Part shown: piece after piece, positions 50,687 through 58,354 of the stretch
How the letters are laid out: each line of letters starts with the position of its first letter
Position numbering within the stretch: the first letter of the stretch is position 1
Assembly: GCF_900197875.1 (NCBI RefSeq)
Contig: NZ_FZMO01000101.1
Location: 1-58,656, forward strand
Direction of reading: 5' to 3'
DNA length: 58,656 nt
Origin: Frankia canadensis
GTDB lineage: Bacteria > Actinomycetota > Actinomycetes > Frankiales > Frankiaceae
The notes under the pieces: generated by a model
Databases searched by the model: none
What the model was told of the DNA's origin: nothing
What the model saw: the letters and a program-made list of their open reading frames with translations, nothing else
Translations under genes and position numbers: made by a program

Positions 50687-51190
50687 ATGCCAACCATACT
50701 GATCACCGGGGCGAACAGGGGTCTTGGCTTCGAGACCGCCCGCCAGCTGCTCGCCGCCGGCCACACGGTCTACCTCGGCAGCCGCGACGCCGCGCGTGGC
50801 CGGCACGCCGCGGCCAGCCTGGACGGCGCACGGGCGGTCCAGCTCGATGTCACGGATGACGCTTCCGTCGCTGCCGCCGCCGACGTGATCGGCCGGGACG
50901 GAGGCCTGGACGTGCTGGTCAGCAATGCCGGCATCGCCCCGGAATGGGGGGAGAACGGCGTGGTGACCGGCGCCGCCGACCTGACCGCCGCACTGACCCG
51001 CCAGACGTTTGACACGAACGTTCTCGGCGCGGTGCGCGTCCTGCACGCGTTTCTCCCGCTGCTGCGCCGCTCCACCGCGCCGGTGGTGGTCCTCGTCAGC
51101 AGCGGCCTGGCGTCTCTCACCCGGGCCAGCACCGCGGGCTCCTCGACGCCGACGGCGCCCTTCCCTGGTAACCCGACGCAGGCGGCGGCC
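50687..51190 (+). pseudogene. Short-chain dehydrogenase (SDR), C-terminally truncated
   Basis: From ATG 50687 the frame encodes TILITGANRGLGFETARQLL (TGxxxGxG), VYLGSRDAARG, VQLDVTDDASV, LDVLVSNAGIAPEWGENGVV and FDTNVLGAVRVLHAFLPLLR with VVVLVSSGLASL. All cofactor motifs are present. The YxxxK catalytic motif and everything after it are missing: past about 51120 the sequence becomes low-complexity and the frame runs over the 3' end of a sulfotransferase gene on the other strand. It is most likely an inactive stub. Confidence 0.7.
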
Positions 51191-51216
51191 CACAGCAGGA
51201 TCGCGCCGTTGGCCGG

Positions 51217-51906
51217 TCAGCCGGTCGGACCGCTTCCCTGCGCCGGCGCGGCCGACCCGTCCGGGACCGTCGCGGCGGCGAAGCGCTCCCGCTGCTTGGC
51301 GGCGAACGCCGCCGTCGCGTTGGCCCGCGGGAACGGACCGGCGGGAACCGGGACACCGAGGAAGTCGCACAGCGGCTCCCAGCCGTGCGTGACATCGAAC
51401 ACCAGCAGGCGCCGCGCGGGCACCTCGCGGCGCACGGCGGCGGTGTGCTCGGCGAAGATCTCCAGAGCGCGGTCCCTGTCGGCGAAACGCCCCCCGAAGA
51501 CGCCGTCCCAGATCAGCGCGTTCATCATGGTAACCACCTGCCGGCCCTGCTCGTTGAGGTTGGGCGGCGTGGACGAGACGGCCCGGAAGATCGTGTTGCG
51601 GGCGCTGGCGTACCACCGCTCGGGGTCACGCACGGTGTGGATGACCCGCGCCGCCGGGTAGGCCTCGACGAGCTCCCGCCAGAACCGGGCACCCGGCCAG
51701 TCCACCGTCGACCGACAGCCCTCGAACAGCGCCTCCCAGTTCACCGGCTTGCCGTCCGCGGCGTCGGTCCAGTATGGGATCGTGTGCCGGCGGTGGGCCA
51801 GTACCTCGTCCATGTGCTGGCAGGGGCCGAAGCCGAGCTGTTCGAGTGCCGCCTTGAGCGACAGCGTTCCCGTGCGTCCGAATCCCACGCCGATCACGTC
51901 GAGCAT
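51217..51906 (-). CDS. Sulfotransferase-family protein
   Basis: This 229-residue P-loop protein of the sulfotransfer_4 type has LDVIGVGFGRTGTLSLKAAL, where GFGRTGTLS is the PAPS 5'-phosphosulfate loop, and VIHTVRDPERWYASARNTIF, the 3'-phosphate binding region. FGPCQHMDEVLAHRR and DWPGARFWRELVEAYP are typical for this group. It is complete and soluble. The acceptor is unknown. It faces the truncated SDR. Confidence 0.85.
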   Translation of the reverse strand: MLDVIGVGFGRTGTLSLKAALEQLGFGPCQHMDEVLAHRRHTIPYWTDAADGKPVNWEALFEGCRSTVDWPGARFWRELVEAYPAARVIHTVRDPERWYASARNTIFRAVSSTPPNLNEQGRQVVTMMNALIWDGVFGGRFADRDRALEIFAEHTAAVRREVPARRLLVFDVTHGWEPLCDFLGVPVPAGPFPRANATAAFAAKQRERFAAATVPDGSAAPAQGSGPTG

Positions 51907-52042
51907 CGCATCTCCTCAGCTGCGCCGATCCCCCACGTGTGCCCCCACGCTACCGTCGGTGTGACGCTGCGTGAAGATCCAGCCGGCGAGGTGGACGCAG
52001 ATGGCCACCTCGACGCGGGCCGACGGCGGCGCGCACAGGCCG

Positions 52043-53236
52043 CTAGCTGCCAGGATCCGCCCGCGGGCTGGTCGCCGTGGTGACGCCGACCGCCGGGGCG
52101 GCGGGGCCGGCTGTGCTGGTTGGGGTGGTTGTGCCGGTGGTGGCGTCGCCGCCGGCCGGCACGCGGAGGCGGGGGCGGGCCAGGCCGCAGGGATCGTCGT
52201 CGGCGGTGCAGGGCTCGCATTCGGCCTCGACGGTGACGTGGGTGATGCCGTGACGGGCGGCGAGCATCGCCTTGATCTCGTCCGAGACGGCGCGGGCCTG
52301 CGCGAGGCTGGGATGCCCCCCGTCACGGCCGTCGTCACCGCCGTCGAGATGACCGAGGGTGACGTGCACCGAGGCGGCGGCCACCCGGTCGGACAGCCCC
52401 CACACGTGCAGGTCGTGGACGTCGAGAACATGCTCATGGCCGAGGATGTCGGCCCGTACAGCCACCACGTCGAGATTCTCCGGAGTCGCCTCCAGCAGCA
52501 CCCGCGACGCGCTGACCAGCAGCCGCACGCCCTGCGCGGCGATGAGCAGCGAGATCACCAGCGACACCGCCGGGTCCAGCCAGTACCCGCCGCCGGCCAG
52601 CCAGATCACCAGGCCGGCGGCGGCGACCGCCACCGACACCGCGGCGTCCCCGGCCAGGTGCAGCACCGCCGCGCGGGTGTTCAGATCGCCGTCACGCTCC
52701 CGCACCAGCAGTGCCGACACCCCGTTGACCGCGGCGGCGACCAGCGCCACCACCACGACCACCGGCCCGTCGACGTCGCCGTGCGCGCCCAGGCGGCGCA
52801 GCGCCTCCACGGCGAGCAGCGCCGTCACCACCAGCACCGCCGCCGCGTTGGCCTGCGCGGCGAGCACCGGCCAGCGCAGCCCGCCGAACGTGCGCCGCGC
52901 CGAGGGCGGGCGCCGCGACAGCGTCAGCGCCACCAGCGCGAGCGCCACCCCGGCCGTGTCGGTCAGGTTGTGCCCGGCGTCGGCGAGCAGACCCACCGAA
53001 TGCGCCGCCACCCCGGCGATCGCCTGCCCGACGACGATCGCCAGGTTCAGCCCCGTCGCCCACCACAACCGCCGCCGCTGCGCCGCCGTCGTCCGCCCCG
53101 ACACACCATGCCCATGACTGTGGCTGTGGCTGGCATGGCCGGGACCGTCGCCATGGCGGTGGTCGTGGTCGTGGTCGTGATCCTGTTCGGGGACGTGGTG
53201 GTCGGCGCCGGCCCAGTGGCCGGCGTGCGCGGTCAC
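52043..53236 (-). CDS. Cation diffusion facilitator (CDF) metal exporter
   Basis: This 397-residue membrane protein extrudes divalent metal ions (Zn, Cd or Co) in exchange for protons. The N-terminus is His/Asp-rich (VPEQDHDHDHDHRHGDG). The six-helix core has the two HxxxD metal sites GLLADAGHNLTDTAGV and AVLHLAGDAAVSV. The cytosolic domain contains HVLDVHDLHVWGL, and a Cys pair CEPCTADDDPC lies near the C-terminus. The ATG overlaps the ArsR stop by 4 bases, so regulator and exporter are one operon. Confidence 0.92.
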   Translation of the reverse strand: MTAHAGHWAGADHHVPEQDHDHDHDHRHGDGPGHASHSHSHGHGVSGRTTAAQRRRLWWATGLNLAIVVGQAIAGVAAHSVGLLADAGHNLTDTAGVALALVALTLSRRPPSARRTFGGLRWPVLAAQANAAAVLVVTALLAVEALRRLGAHGDVDGPVVVVVALVAAAVNGVSALLVRERDGDLNTRAAVLHLAGDAAVSVAVAAAGLVIWLAGGGYWLDPAVSLVISLLIAAQGVRLLVSASRVLLEATPENLDVVAVRADILGHEHVLDVHDLHVWGLSDRVAAASVHVTLGHLDGGDDGRDGGHPSLAQARAVSDEIKAMLAARHGITHVTVEAECEPCTADDDPCGLARPRLRVPAGGDATTGTTTPTSTAGPAAPAVGVTTATSPRADPGS

Positions 53237-53622
53237 GACAGCGCCTCGTCGACGGCCGCGACCGCCTCTGCCACCCCGGCCGGGACGAGCGGTACCGCGG
53301 GACCGGTGTACTCCTCGTGGACATGCTCGGGATCGACGGCGAGGACGACGTCGAGCAGGTCACCGAGGGCGTGGCGCAGCTTGTCGTCGGCCAGCTCATA
53401 ACGCTGGCGGCGACCCTCCGGCGTCGCGACGACCAGCCCGCAGCCGCGCAGGCAGGCCAGATGGTTCGACAGGTTCGTCCGGCCCACACCGAGGACCTCG
53501 GCGAGCTCCGACGGATACGCCGCGCCCGCGCGCAGTACGAGCAGCAGCCGCGCCCGCGTCGGATCGGACAGCGCGTGCCCGAACCGCGCGAGCACCTCGG
53601 CGGACGACGCGAGAGCAACCAT
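53233..53622 (-). CDS. ArsR/CmtR-type metal-responsive repressor
   Basis: This 129-residue winged-helix repressor has GHALSDPTRARLLLVLRAGA, YPSELAEVLGVGRTNLSNHL (recognition helix) and ACLRGCGLVVATPEGRRQRY. The CLRGC pair in the DNA-binding helix is the Cd/Pb site of CmtR-like sensors. The third CmtR cysteine in the C-terminus is absent; an acidic/His segment, DPEHVHEEYTGP, follows, so metal preference may differ. It is the first gene of the unit with the CDF exporter, and a perfect palindrome lies just upstream. Confidence 0.88.
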   Translation of the reverse strand: MVALASSAEVLARFGHALSDPTRARLLLVLRAGAAYPSELAEVLGVGRTNLSNHLACLRGCGLVVATPEGRRQRYELADDKLRHALGDLLDVVLAVDPEHVHEEYTGPAVPLVPAGVAEAVAAVDEALS

Positions 53623-53641
53623 GCCCCAACGATACAGCCGC

Positions 53642-53655
53642 CGCTGACGTCAGCG
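53642..53655. promoter_or_regulatory. Palindrome upstream of the ArsR/CDF operon
   Basis: CGCTGACGTCAGCG is a perfect 14-bp palindrome ending 20 bases from the ArsR start codon, the expected place for an ArsR-type operator overlapping the promoter. Confidence 0.5.
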
Positions 53656-53684
53656 CATCCTGAACAGACGCCTCCGGGGGCGGT

Positions 53685-54626
53685 TCAGGCGTCGAACAGG
53701 GCGCTGACGGACTCGCCGTTGTGGATGCGGCGGATCGCCTCGGCCAGCGGCGGGGCGACGGTGAGCACCGTCAGCTCCGGCACCCGGCCGTCGACAGGAA
53801 TCGGCACCGTGTTCGTGCAGACGATCTCGACGACCTCCGGCTGGTCGGCGATCCGCTTGAGCGCCCCGGCCGAGAACAACCCGTGCGTGCAGGCGACCCG
53901 CACCGAGCGCACCTCGAGCTCACGCAGCCGCTCCAGCAGCTCCAGCACCGTCGAACCCTTGGCGATCTCGTCGTCGAGCACGATCACGTCCCGCCCGGCG
54001 ACGTCCCCGATCACCGAGGAGATGCTCACCCGGTCGTCGGCGAAGCGCTGCTTGGCACCCGCGGCGACCCGCGCCCCGAGCATCCGCGCGAACGCCGCCG
54101 CCTCCTTGGCGTTGCCCAGGTCCGGCGAGACGACCGTCGTGTTCGACAGGTCATGGCGGCGAAAGTGCGCCGCGAGCTCCCGCAGCGCGTGCAGATGATC
54201 CACCGGGACGCTGAAGAACCCGTGCACCTGCGGCGAGTGCAGCGTCATCGCCAGCACCCGGCTCGCCCCCGCGGCCACCAGCAGGTCCGCGACGAGCCGC
54301 CCGCCGATCGAGATCCTCGGTGCGTCCTTCTTGTCCGAGCGCGCATAGGCATAGTGCGGCAGCACCACCGTCGTGCGCGCCGCCGACGCACCCCGCGCCG
54401 CGTCCAGCATCAGCAGCAGCTCGACCAGGTTCTCCTGGGTCGGCGCGACCAGCGGCTGGATCAGGAACACGTCCCGTTCCCGGCAGTTCGCCGGCAGCTG
54501 GACCTCGAGGCAGTCGTTGGCGAAGCGCTGCGTGCGTACCCGGTGCAGCGGCACGTCCAGATGCGTGCAGATCTCCTCGGCGAGGCTGGGGTGGGCACTG
54601 CCGCTGAAGACGGCGATGTCGCGCAC
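53685..54626 (-). CDS. prs: Ribose-phosphate pyrophosphokinase (PRPP synthetase), atypical active site
   Basis: This 313-residue cytosolic enzyme makes PRPP from ribose-5-phosphate and ATP. It contains the tandem phosphoribosyltransferase folds: IAVFSGSAHPSLAEEIC, DVFLIQPLVAPTQENLVELL, VVLPHYAYARSDKKDAPRIS (canonical) and VVSPDLGNAKEAAAFARML. The PRPP-binding loop is VIVLDDEIAKGSTVLELL, whereas housekeeping enzymes read DDM(I/V)DT(G/A)GT, and the DKRR segment is AKQR. It may be a divergent paralogue with altered regulation. The neighbours give no pathway. Confidence 0.85.
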   Translation of the reverse strand: MRDIAVFSGSAHPSLAEEICTHLDVPLHRVRTQRFANDCLEVQLPANCRERDVFLIQPLVAPTQENLVELLLMLDAARGASAARTTVVLPHYAYARSDKKDAPRISIGGRLVADLLVAAGASRVLAMTLHSPQVHGFFSVPVDHLHALRELAAHFRRHDLSNTTVVSPDLGNAKEAAAFARMLGARVAAGAKQRFADDRVSISSVIGDVAGRDVIVLDDEIAKGSTVLELLERLRELEVRSVRVACTHGLFSAGALKRIADQPEVVEIVCTNTVPIPVDGRVPELTVLTVAPPLAEAIRRIHNGESVSALFDA

Positions 54627-54799
54627 GAACGCTCCCTGTTCTCCGGTGTTGCGCGTTCACCTGGGTGACGCCGCGCAGTCGGGCCGAGGTCGCCGTCCCG
54701 TCGACGACCGACCCGGATGCTACCGACGAAATGGCGCCCAGGCGCGGCCAGCGGCCCACGGCCGCCCCGCCGACCCGGCGCGCCGGGCCACCCAAGACG

Positions 54800-56095
54800 T
54801 CAGGCGGCCCGCAGCGCGTCGCGCAACGCCACCCGGGTGCCCGAGCGTTTCACCGCGTTGCCGTACACCCGGCCCGCCAGCCAGACCAGCAGCCCGGTCA
54901 GCGCCAGCGCCGCGACCAGCGCAACCACCACCTGCCACACCGCCACACTGCCGATCCCGATCACCATCGGCATCAGCACCGGCGCGAACAGCGGGATCAT
55001 CGCCAGCGTCAGCACCAGCCCGCTGTCCGGCGACGCCGGCAGCACCGAGATTCCCACCACATACGGGATGATGATCGCCGCGATGATCGGCGGGGTGACC
55101 CCGGCGGCGTCCTCCTGCCGCGACACCAGCGCCCCCGCCGCCGCGAACAGCAGCGCGTACATCGAGAACCCGACCAGGTACCACAGCAGCGCCATCGCCA
55201 CCGACCCGACCGCGAGACCCGCCGGAATCCCGAGCTGCCCCGTCGCCAGGCCAAGCCCCACCCCCACCACGCCGATCAGCGCCAGCTGCCCCAGCGCGAC
55301 CGCGCCGATCCCGACGACCTTCCCGGCCATCAGCTGCCACGGCCGCACCACCGCCAGCAGCAGCTCCACCACCCGCGACGACTTCTCCTCCACGACGCCC
55401 TGCGTCACCGCCGGCCCGAAGATCATCAGCGAGAGATAGATGAGGCCACCGGAGAGCAGGCCGAGCAGCAGCCGCGGCCCGTCGACCTCGCGCTTCGCGT
55501 GCAGCGCCGTCACGTCGACGCCGGCCGTCACCACCGCCCGGCCCACCGTCGCCGGATCACCGCCGAGACCGGCGATCTGCGCCTCCAGCGCGGCCTGGCG
55601 CGCCGCGACCGTCAGCACGGAGGTCAAGGTGTCCGACAGATCCTTCTTCACCGTCACCTGGTAGCCGCCGCCGGCCGCCCCGGTGCGCACCAGCGCGTCG
55701 ACGTCCCCGTCGAGCACCGCCTGCCGGCCGTCGGCGACGTCGGTGACCGTGCGCACCCGCACCTCCTCGCCGAGGGATCGCCCCGCGGCGACGATCGCCG
55801 TGGCCTGCCGTCCGTCCGCCGCCGTCACCGCCACCGTCGACGACGACGACGACGACCCGCCGCTGACGGCGCTGAGGACCAGCACGGCCGCCGCGATCGC
55901 GACCACGAACAGCGCCGTCATCACCTGGAACGCCCGCGACCGCACCCGGGTGACGATCTCCCGCCCGGCGATCAGCCGCAGCGCCCGCGCCGTGCCGAGC
56001 TCACCGAGCCCGCCGTCGTGCCCGCTGACCCCACCTTCGGATCCGCCGGTCGCGCCCCGCGGCCCATCGGCGCCGCCAACGCCGTCCGTCGTCAT
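54800..56095 (-). CDS. ABC-2 family transporter permease (NatB-like)
   Basis: This 431-residue membrane protein has one N-terminal helix (AFQVMTALFVVAIAAAVLVL), a large extracytoplasmic domain of about 150 residues with VTAADGRQATAIVAAGRSLG, and five to six C-terminal helices (LLLGLLSGGLIYLSLMIFGP, AVALGQLALIGVVGVGLGL, IIAAIIIPYVVGISVLPAS). VTQGVVEEKSSRVVELLLAV is the hallmark of NatB/YhaP-type Na+ or antibiotic exporters. ATG 56095 is preferred to a start at 56185 inside the ATPase gene. It pairs with the ATPase upstream. Confidence 0.88.
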   Translation of the reverse strand: MTTDGVGGADGPRGATGGSEGGVSGHDGGLGELGTARALRLIAGREIVTRVRSRAFQVMTALFVVAIAAAVLVLSAVSGGSSSSSSTVAVTAADGRQATAIVAAGRSLGEEVRVRTVTDVADGRQAVLDGDVDALVRTGAAGGGYQVTVKKDLSDTLTSVLTVAARQAALEAQIAGLGGDPATVGRAVVTAGVDVTALHAKREVDGPRLLLGLLSGGLIYLSLMIFGPAVTQGVVEEKSSRVVELLLAVVRPWQLMAGKVVGIGAVALGQLALIGVVGVGLGLATGQLGIPAGLAVGSVAMALLWYLVGFSMYALLFAAAGALVSRQEDAAGVTPPIIAAIIIPYVVGISVLPASPDSGLVLTLAMIPLFAPVLMPMVIGIGSVAVWQVVVALVAALALTGLLVWLAGRVYGNAVKRSGTRVALRDALRAA

Positions 56096-56147
56096 CTGCC
56101 CTCCCGCTCCCGCCAGGACCGCACGCCGTCCTCCCGCACCCCCGCTG

Positions 56148-57386
56148 TCACGGCGCACCCGCGCCGTCCGGGCCGATCGAGCCATCGTCGCCGGCCGCGG
56201 CCTTCGGACCGCCCGCGCTGGTCACGGCGTGCGGGTCGTCTGCGTCGGCCGTGCCGCGCGGGTCGGGCGAGGCGCTCGCCACCGGTATGGTGCCCGGCGG
56301 GGCTGGCATGGCCGACGCGTTCCGCGGAACGTCTGCGGCCGGAGAGCCGGGGCCCGATGGTTGCGCTGGCGAGGCCGTGGGTGCCGAAAGCTGGGAGGGC
56401 AACGTCGGAGCCGCCGGAGCCGGATGGGTCGGAGACGGCGGCTGCTGTGGGGCCGGGGGCTGCGGGGAGGGCGCCCCGGGCGAGGCGGGAGCGGTAACGA
56501 CGTCGCGGAACAACTCGGACAGGGACGGCAGCCGGTGGCGGAACTCACGCACCGGGCCGGTGGCCAGCGCCGCGTGCAACACGGCCTGGTCGTCGGCGCC
56601 GGGGGCCAGCTCCAGCACCGTGGCCGTCCCCTCCCGGCCACGCGACGTGACCCCGTCGAGGCCGTCGGCCCAGCCGTCGGGCGCCGACGGCGCGTTAACC
56701 ACCAGCCGGCTCGTCCCCGCCGATCGCAGCTCGCCGACCGGCCCGCAGGCCACCATCCGACCCGCACGGACGATCCCCACCCGGTCGCACAGCCGCTCCA
56801 CCAGCTCCAGCTGGTGGCTGGAGAACACCACCGGCACACCGGCGGCGCGCCGCTCGCGCAGCACCTCGCTCATCACGTCCACGGCCACCGGGTCCAGGCC
56901 CGAGAACGGCTCGTCGAGGACGAGGACGACCGGGTCGTGCACGAGCGCCGCCGCGAGCTGCACCCGCTGCTGGTTGCCCAGGCTCAGTTTCTGCACCTCG
57001 TCGTCGCGGCGCTGCGCGACCCCGAGCCGCTCCGTCCACCGCTCCACCGCCCGGCGCGCCGACACCGGACCGAGACCGTGCAGCTGGGCGAGGTAGACGA
57101 GCTGCTCGGCCACCTTCATCTTCGGGTACAGCCCACGCTCCTCCGGCATGTACCCGATGCGACGGCGCATCGCCAGGTCCAGCGGTACGCCGTCGAAACG
57201 CACCTCACCGGCGTCCGCGGCCAGCACGCCGAGGACGATCCGCATCGTGGTCGTCTTGCCTGCGCCGTTGCTGCCAACGAACCCGAACAGCTCACCGGCG
57301 CGCACGTCGAACGACATCGCGTCCAGCGCCACGGTCGACCCGTACCGCTTGGAGACACCGTCGATCTCCAGCCGCCCGTCGCCCAT
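56148..57386 (-). CDS. ABC transporter ATP-binding protein (NatA-like) with long Pro-rich tail
   Basis: This 412-residue protein has a complete ABC domain in residues 1-210: Walker A GSNGAGKTTTMRIVL, GEVRFDGVPLD, signature LSLGNQQRVQLAAAL (a variant of LSGGQ), Walker B VVLVLDEPFSGLDPVAVDVM and switch VVFSSHQLELVE. Residues about 215-300 are a DUF4162-like domain (GTATVLELAPGADDQAVLHA). The last about 110 residues are a low-complexity Pro/Ala/Ser tail not normal in NatA proteins. The tail contains VPRNAS, encoded by a palindromic repeat that also occurs twice near 33 kb. Confidence 0.88.
   Translation of the reverse strand: MGDGRLEIDGVSKRYGSTVALDAMSFDVRAGELFGFVGSNGAGKTTTMRIVLGVLAADAGEVRFDGVPLDLAMRRRIGYMPEERGLYPKMKVAEQLVYLAQLHGLGPVSARRAVERWTERLGVAQRRDDEVQKLSLGNQQRVQLAAALVHDPVVLVLDEPFSGLDPVAVDVMSEVLRERRAAGVPVVFSSHQLELVERLCDRVGIVRAGRMVACGPVGELRSAGTSRLVVNAPSAPDGWADGLDGVTSRGREGTATVLELAPGADDQAVLHAALATGPVREFRHRLPSLSELFRDVVTAPASPGAPSPQPPAPQQPPSPTHPAPAAPTLPSQLSAPTASPAQPSGPGSPAADVPRNASAMPAPPGTIPVASASPDPRGTADADDPHAVTSAGGPKAAAGDDGSIGPDGAGAP
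56312..56331. repeat. GCGTTCCGCGGAAC palindromic repeat, copy 3 (inside the ABC gene)
   Basis: CCGACGCGTTCCGCGGAACG is identical to 33087-33106 (copy 2). Here it lies in the low-complexity 3' tail of the ATPase gene and is read on the minus strand as DVPRNASA. Confidence 0.7.
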
Positions 57387-57478
57387 GAGCTTCCACCGCC
57401 TCCAGCTTGCCCGGCCCGCGTGCCTATTGTGTCCGGCCCCTGACCGCCGCCCACACCGCGGTCACGGTCACCCAACTG

Positions 57479-57535
57479 ACAAGATCAAAGGTTGTCTCTG
57501 GTGGTGGTCCGTGGTGTGTAAGATTTTGATCTTGT
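57479..57535. promoter_or_regulatory. AT-rich inverted repeat in the gap between ABC operon and methyltransferase
   Basis: ACAAGATCAAA (57479-57489) and TTTGATCTTGT (57525-57535) are perfect 11-bp inverted repeats 35 bases apart, in a locally AT-rich patch. The patch lies upstream of the leftward ABC operon and downstream of the leftward methyltransferase. It could be an operator for the former, a distal hairpin of the latter, or the ends of a very small insertion. Confidence 0.4.
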
Positions 57536-57586
57536 GATAGGCGTGGTGTGGGAGATCGTCAACAGCGTTGATTATCTTGATGGCGG

Positions 57587-58354
57587 TCAGGATGGCCGTG
57601 TGCGCCAGACGGAGACGTGGGCCCCGCTGGACGCGGTGAAGGGCTCCCCGCTCCAGCCCGCCCAACGCTCGGTCAGATCCAGTCCGGCGAGGCGGGCCAT
57701 CAGGTCGAGCTCGCTCGGCCACGCGTAGCGCAGCTCGACCGGGAAGGTCCGCACCCCCGTCGGCCCGAGGACCAGCCGGCGGGCGCGGATGCGCTGGGTG
57801 AGCGGGTCGTGGGTGGCGGCGATCAGCCGGGTCTCCTCCCCCGTCATCTCCTCCGCGACGACGTGCTGGCCGTTCGGGTAGCGGGCCGGGTCGGGGACGA
57901 ACGCCTCCATGACGAGGTGCCCCCCGGGCCGCAGCGCGCGCGCCGCGTTCGCCAGACACCGCACCTGCGACTCCTGGTCGAGGAGCGCGAAGAAGGTGTT
58001 GAACACGACGTACACCAGTGCGAACGGGCCGCCGGGCGCGTCGACGCCGGCGAAGTCGCCGACCGCGACCGGGATGTCCGCGCCGCCGGGCTTGTCCCGC
58101 AGCCGCGCGAGCATCCGCGGGGAGGCGTCGATGCCGACGACGGGGGTGCCGAGCGCCGCGAGCGGCAGCGCCACCCGGCCCGTCCCGATCCCGAGCTCCA
58201 GCGCGGGGCCGCTCCCCTCCCCCACCGCCGCGCCCGCCCGCGCGTGCAGGAACGCGGCGACCGCCGCGACCTGCGCGCCACGCGCCGGGAACCAGTCGTC
58301 GTACACGTCCGCGACGCGCTCGCCGTAGGACTCCGGTCTGAGCGTGTCATCCAT
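57587..58354 (-). CDS. Class I SAM-dependent methyltransferase
   Basis: This 255-residue soluble protein has SYGERVADVYDDWFPARGAQ, motif I ALELGIGTGRVALPLAALG, VVGIDASPRMLARLRDKPGG, FALVYVVFNTFFALLDQESQ (motif II and helix) and LRPGGHLVMEAFVPDP. It matches a common actinobacterial group whose N-terminus reads YGE..A..YD.W. ATG 58354 or 58372 can start it. The substrate is unknown. The 58355-58656 stretch upstream to the window end shows no well-supported gene; one plus-strand frame stays open to the edge without a recognisable start or family. Confidence 0.85.
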   Translation of the reverse strand: MDDTLRPESYGERVADVYDDWFPARGAQVAAVAAFLHARAGAAVGEGSGPALELGIGTGRVALPLAALGTPVVGIDASPRMLARLRDKPGGADIPVAVGDFAGVDAPGGPFALVYVVFNTFFALLDQESQVRCLANAARALRPGGHLVMEAFVPDPARYPNGQHVVAEEMTGEETRLIAATHDPLTQRIRARRLVLGPTGVRTFPVELRYAWPSELDLMARLAGLDLTERWAGWSGEPFTASSGAHVSVWRTRPS

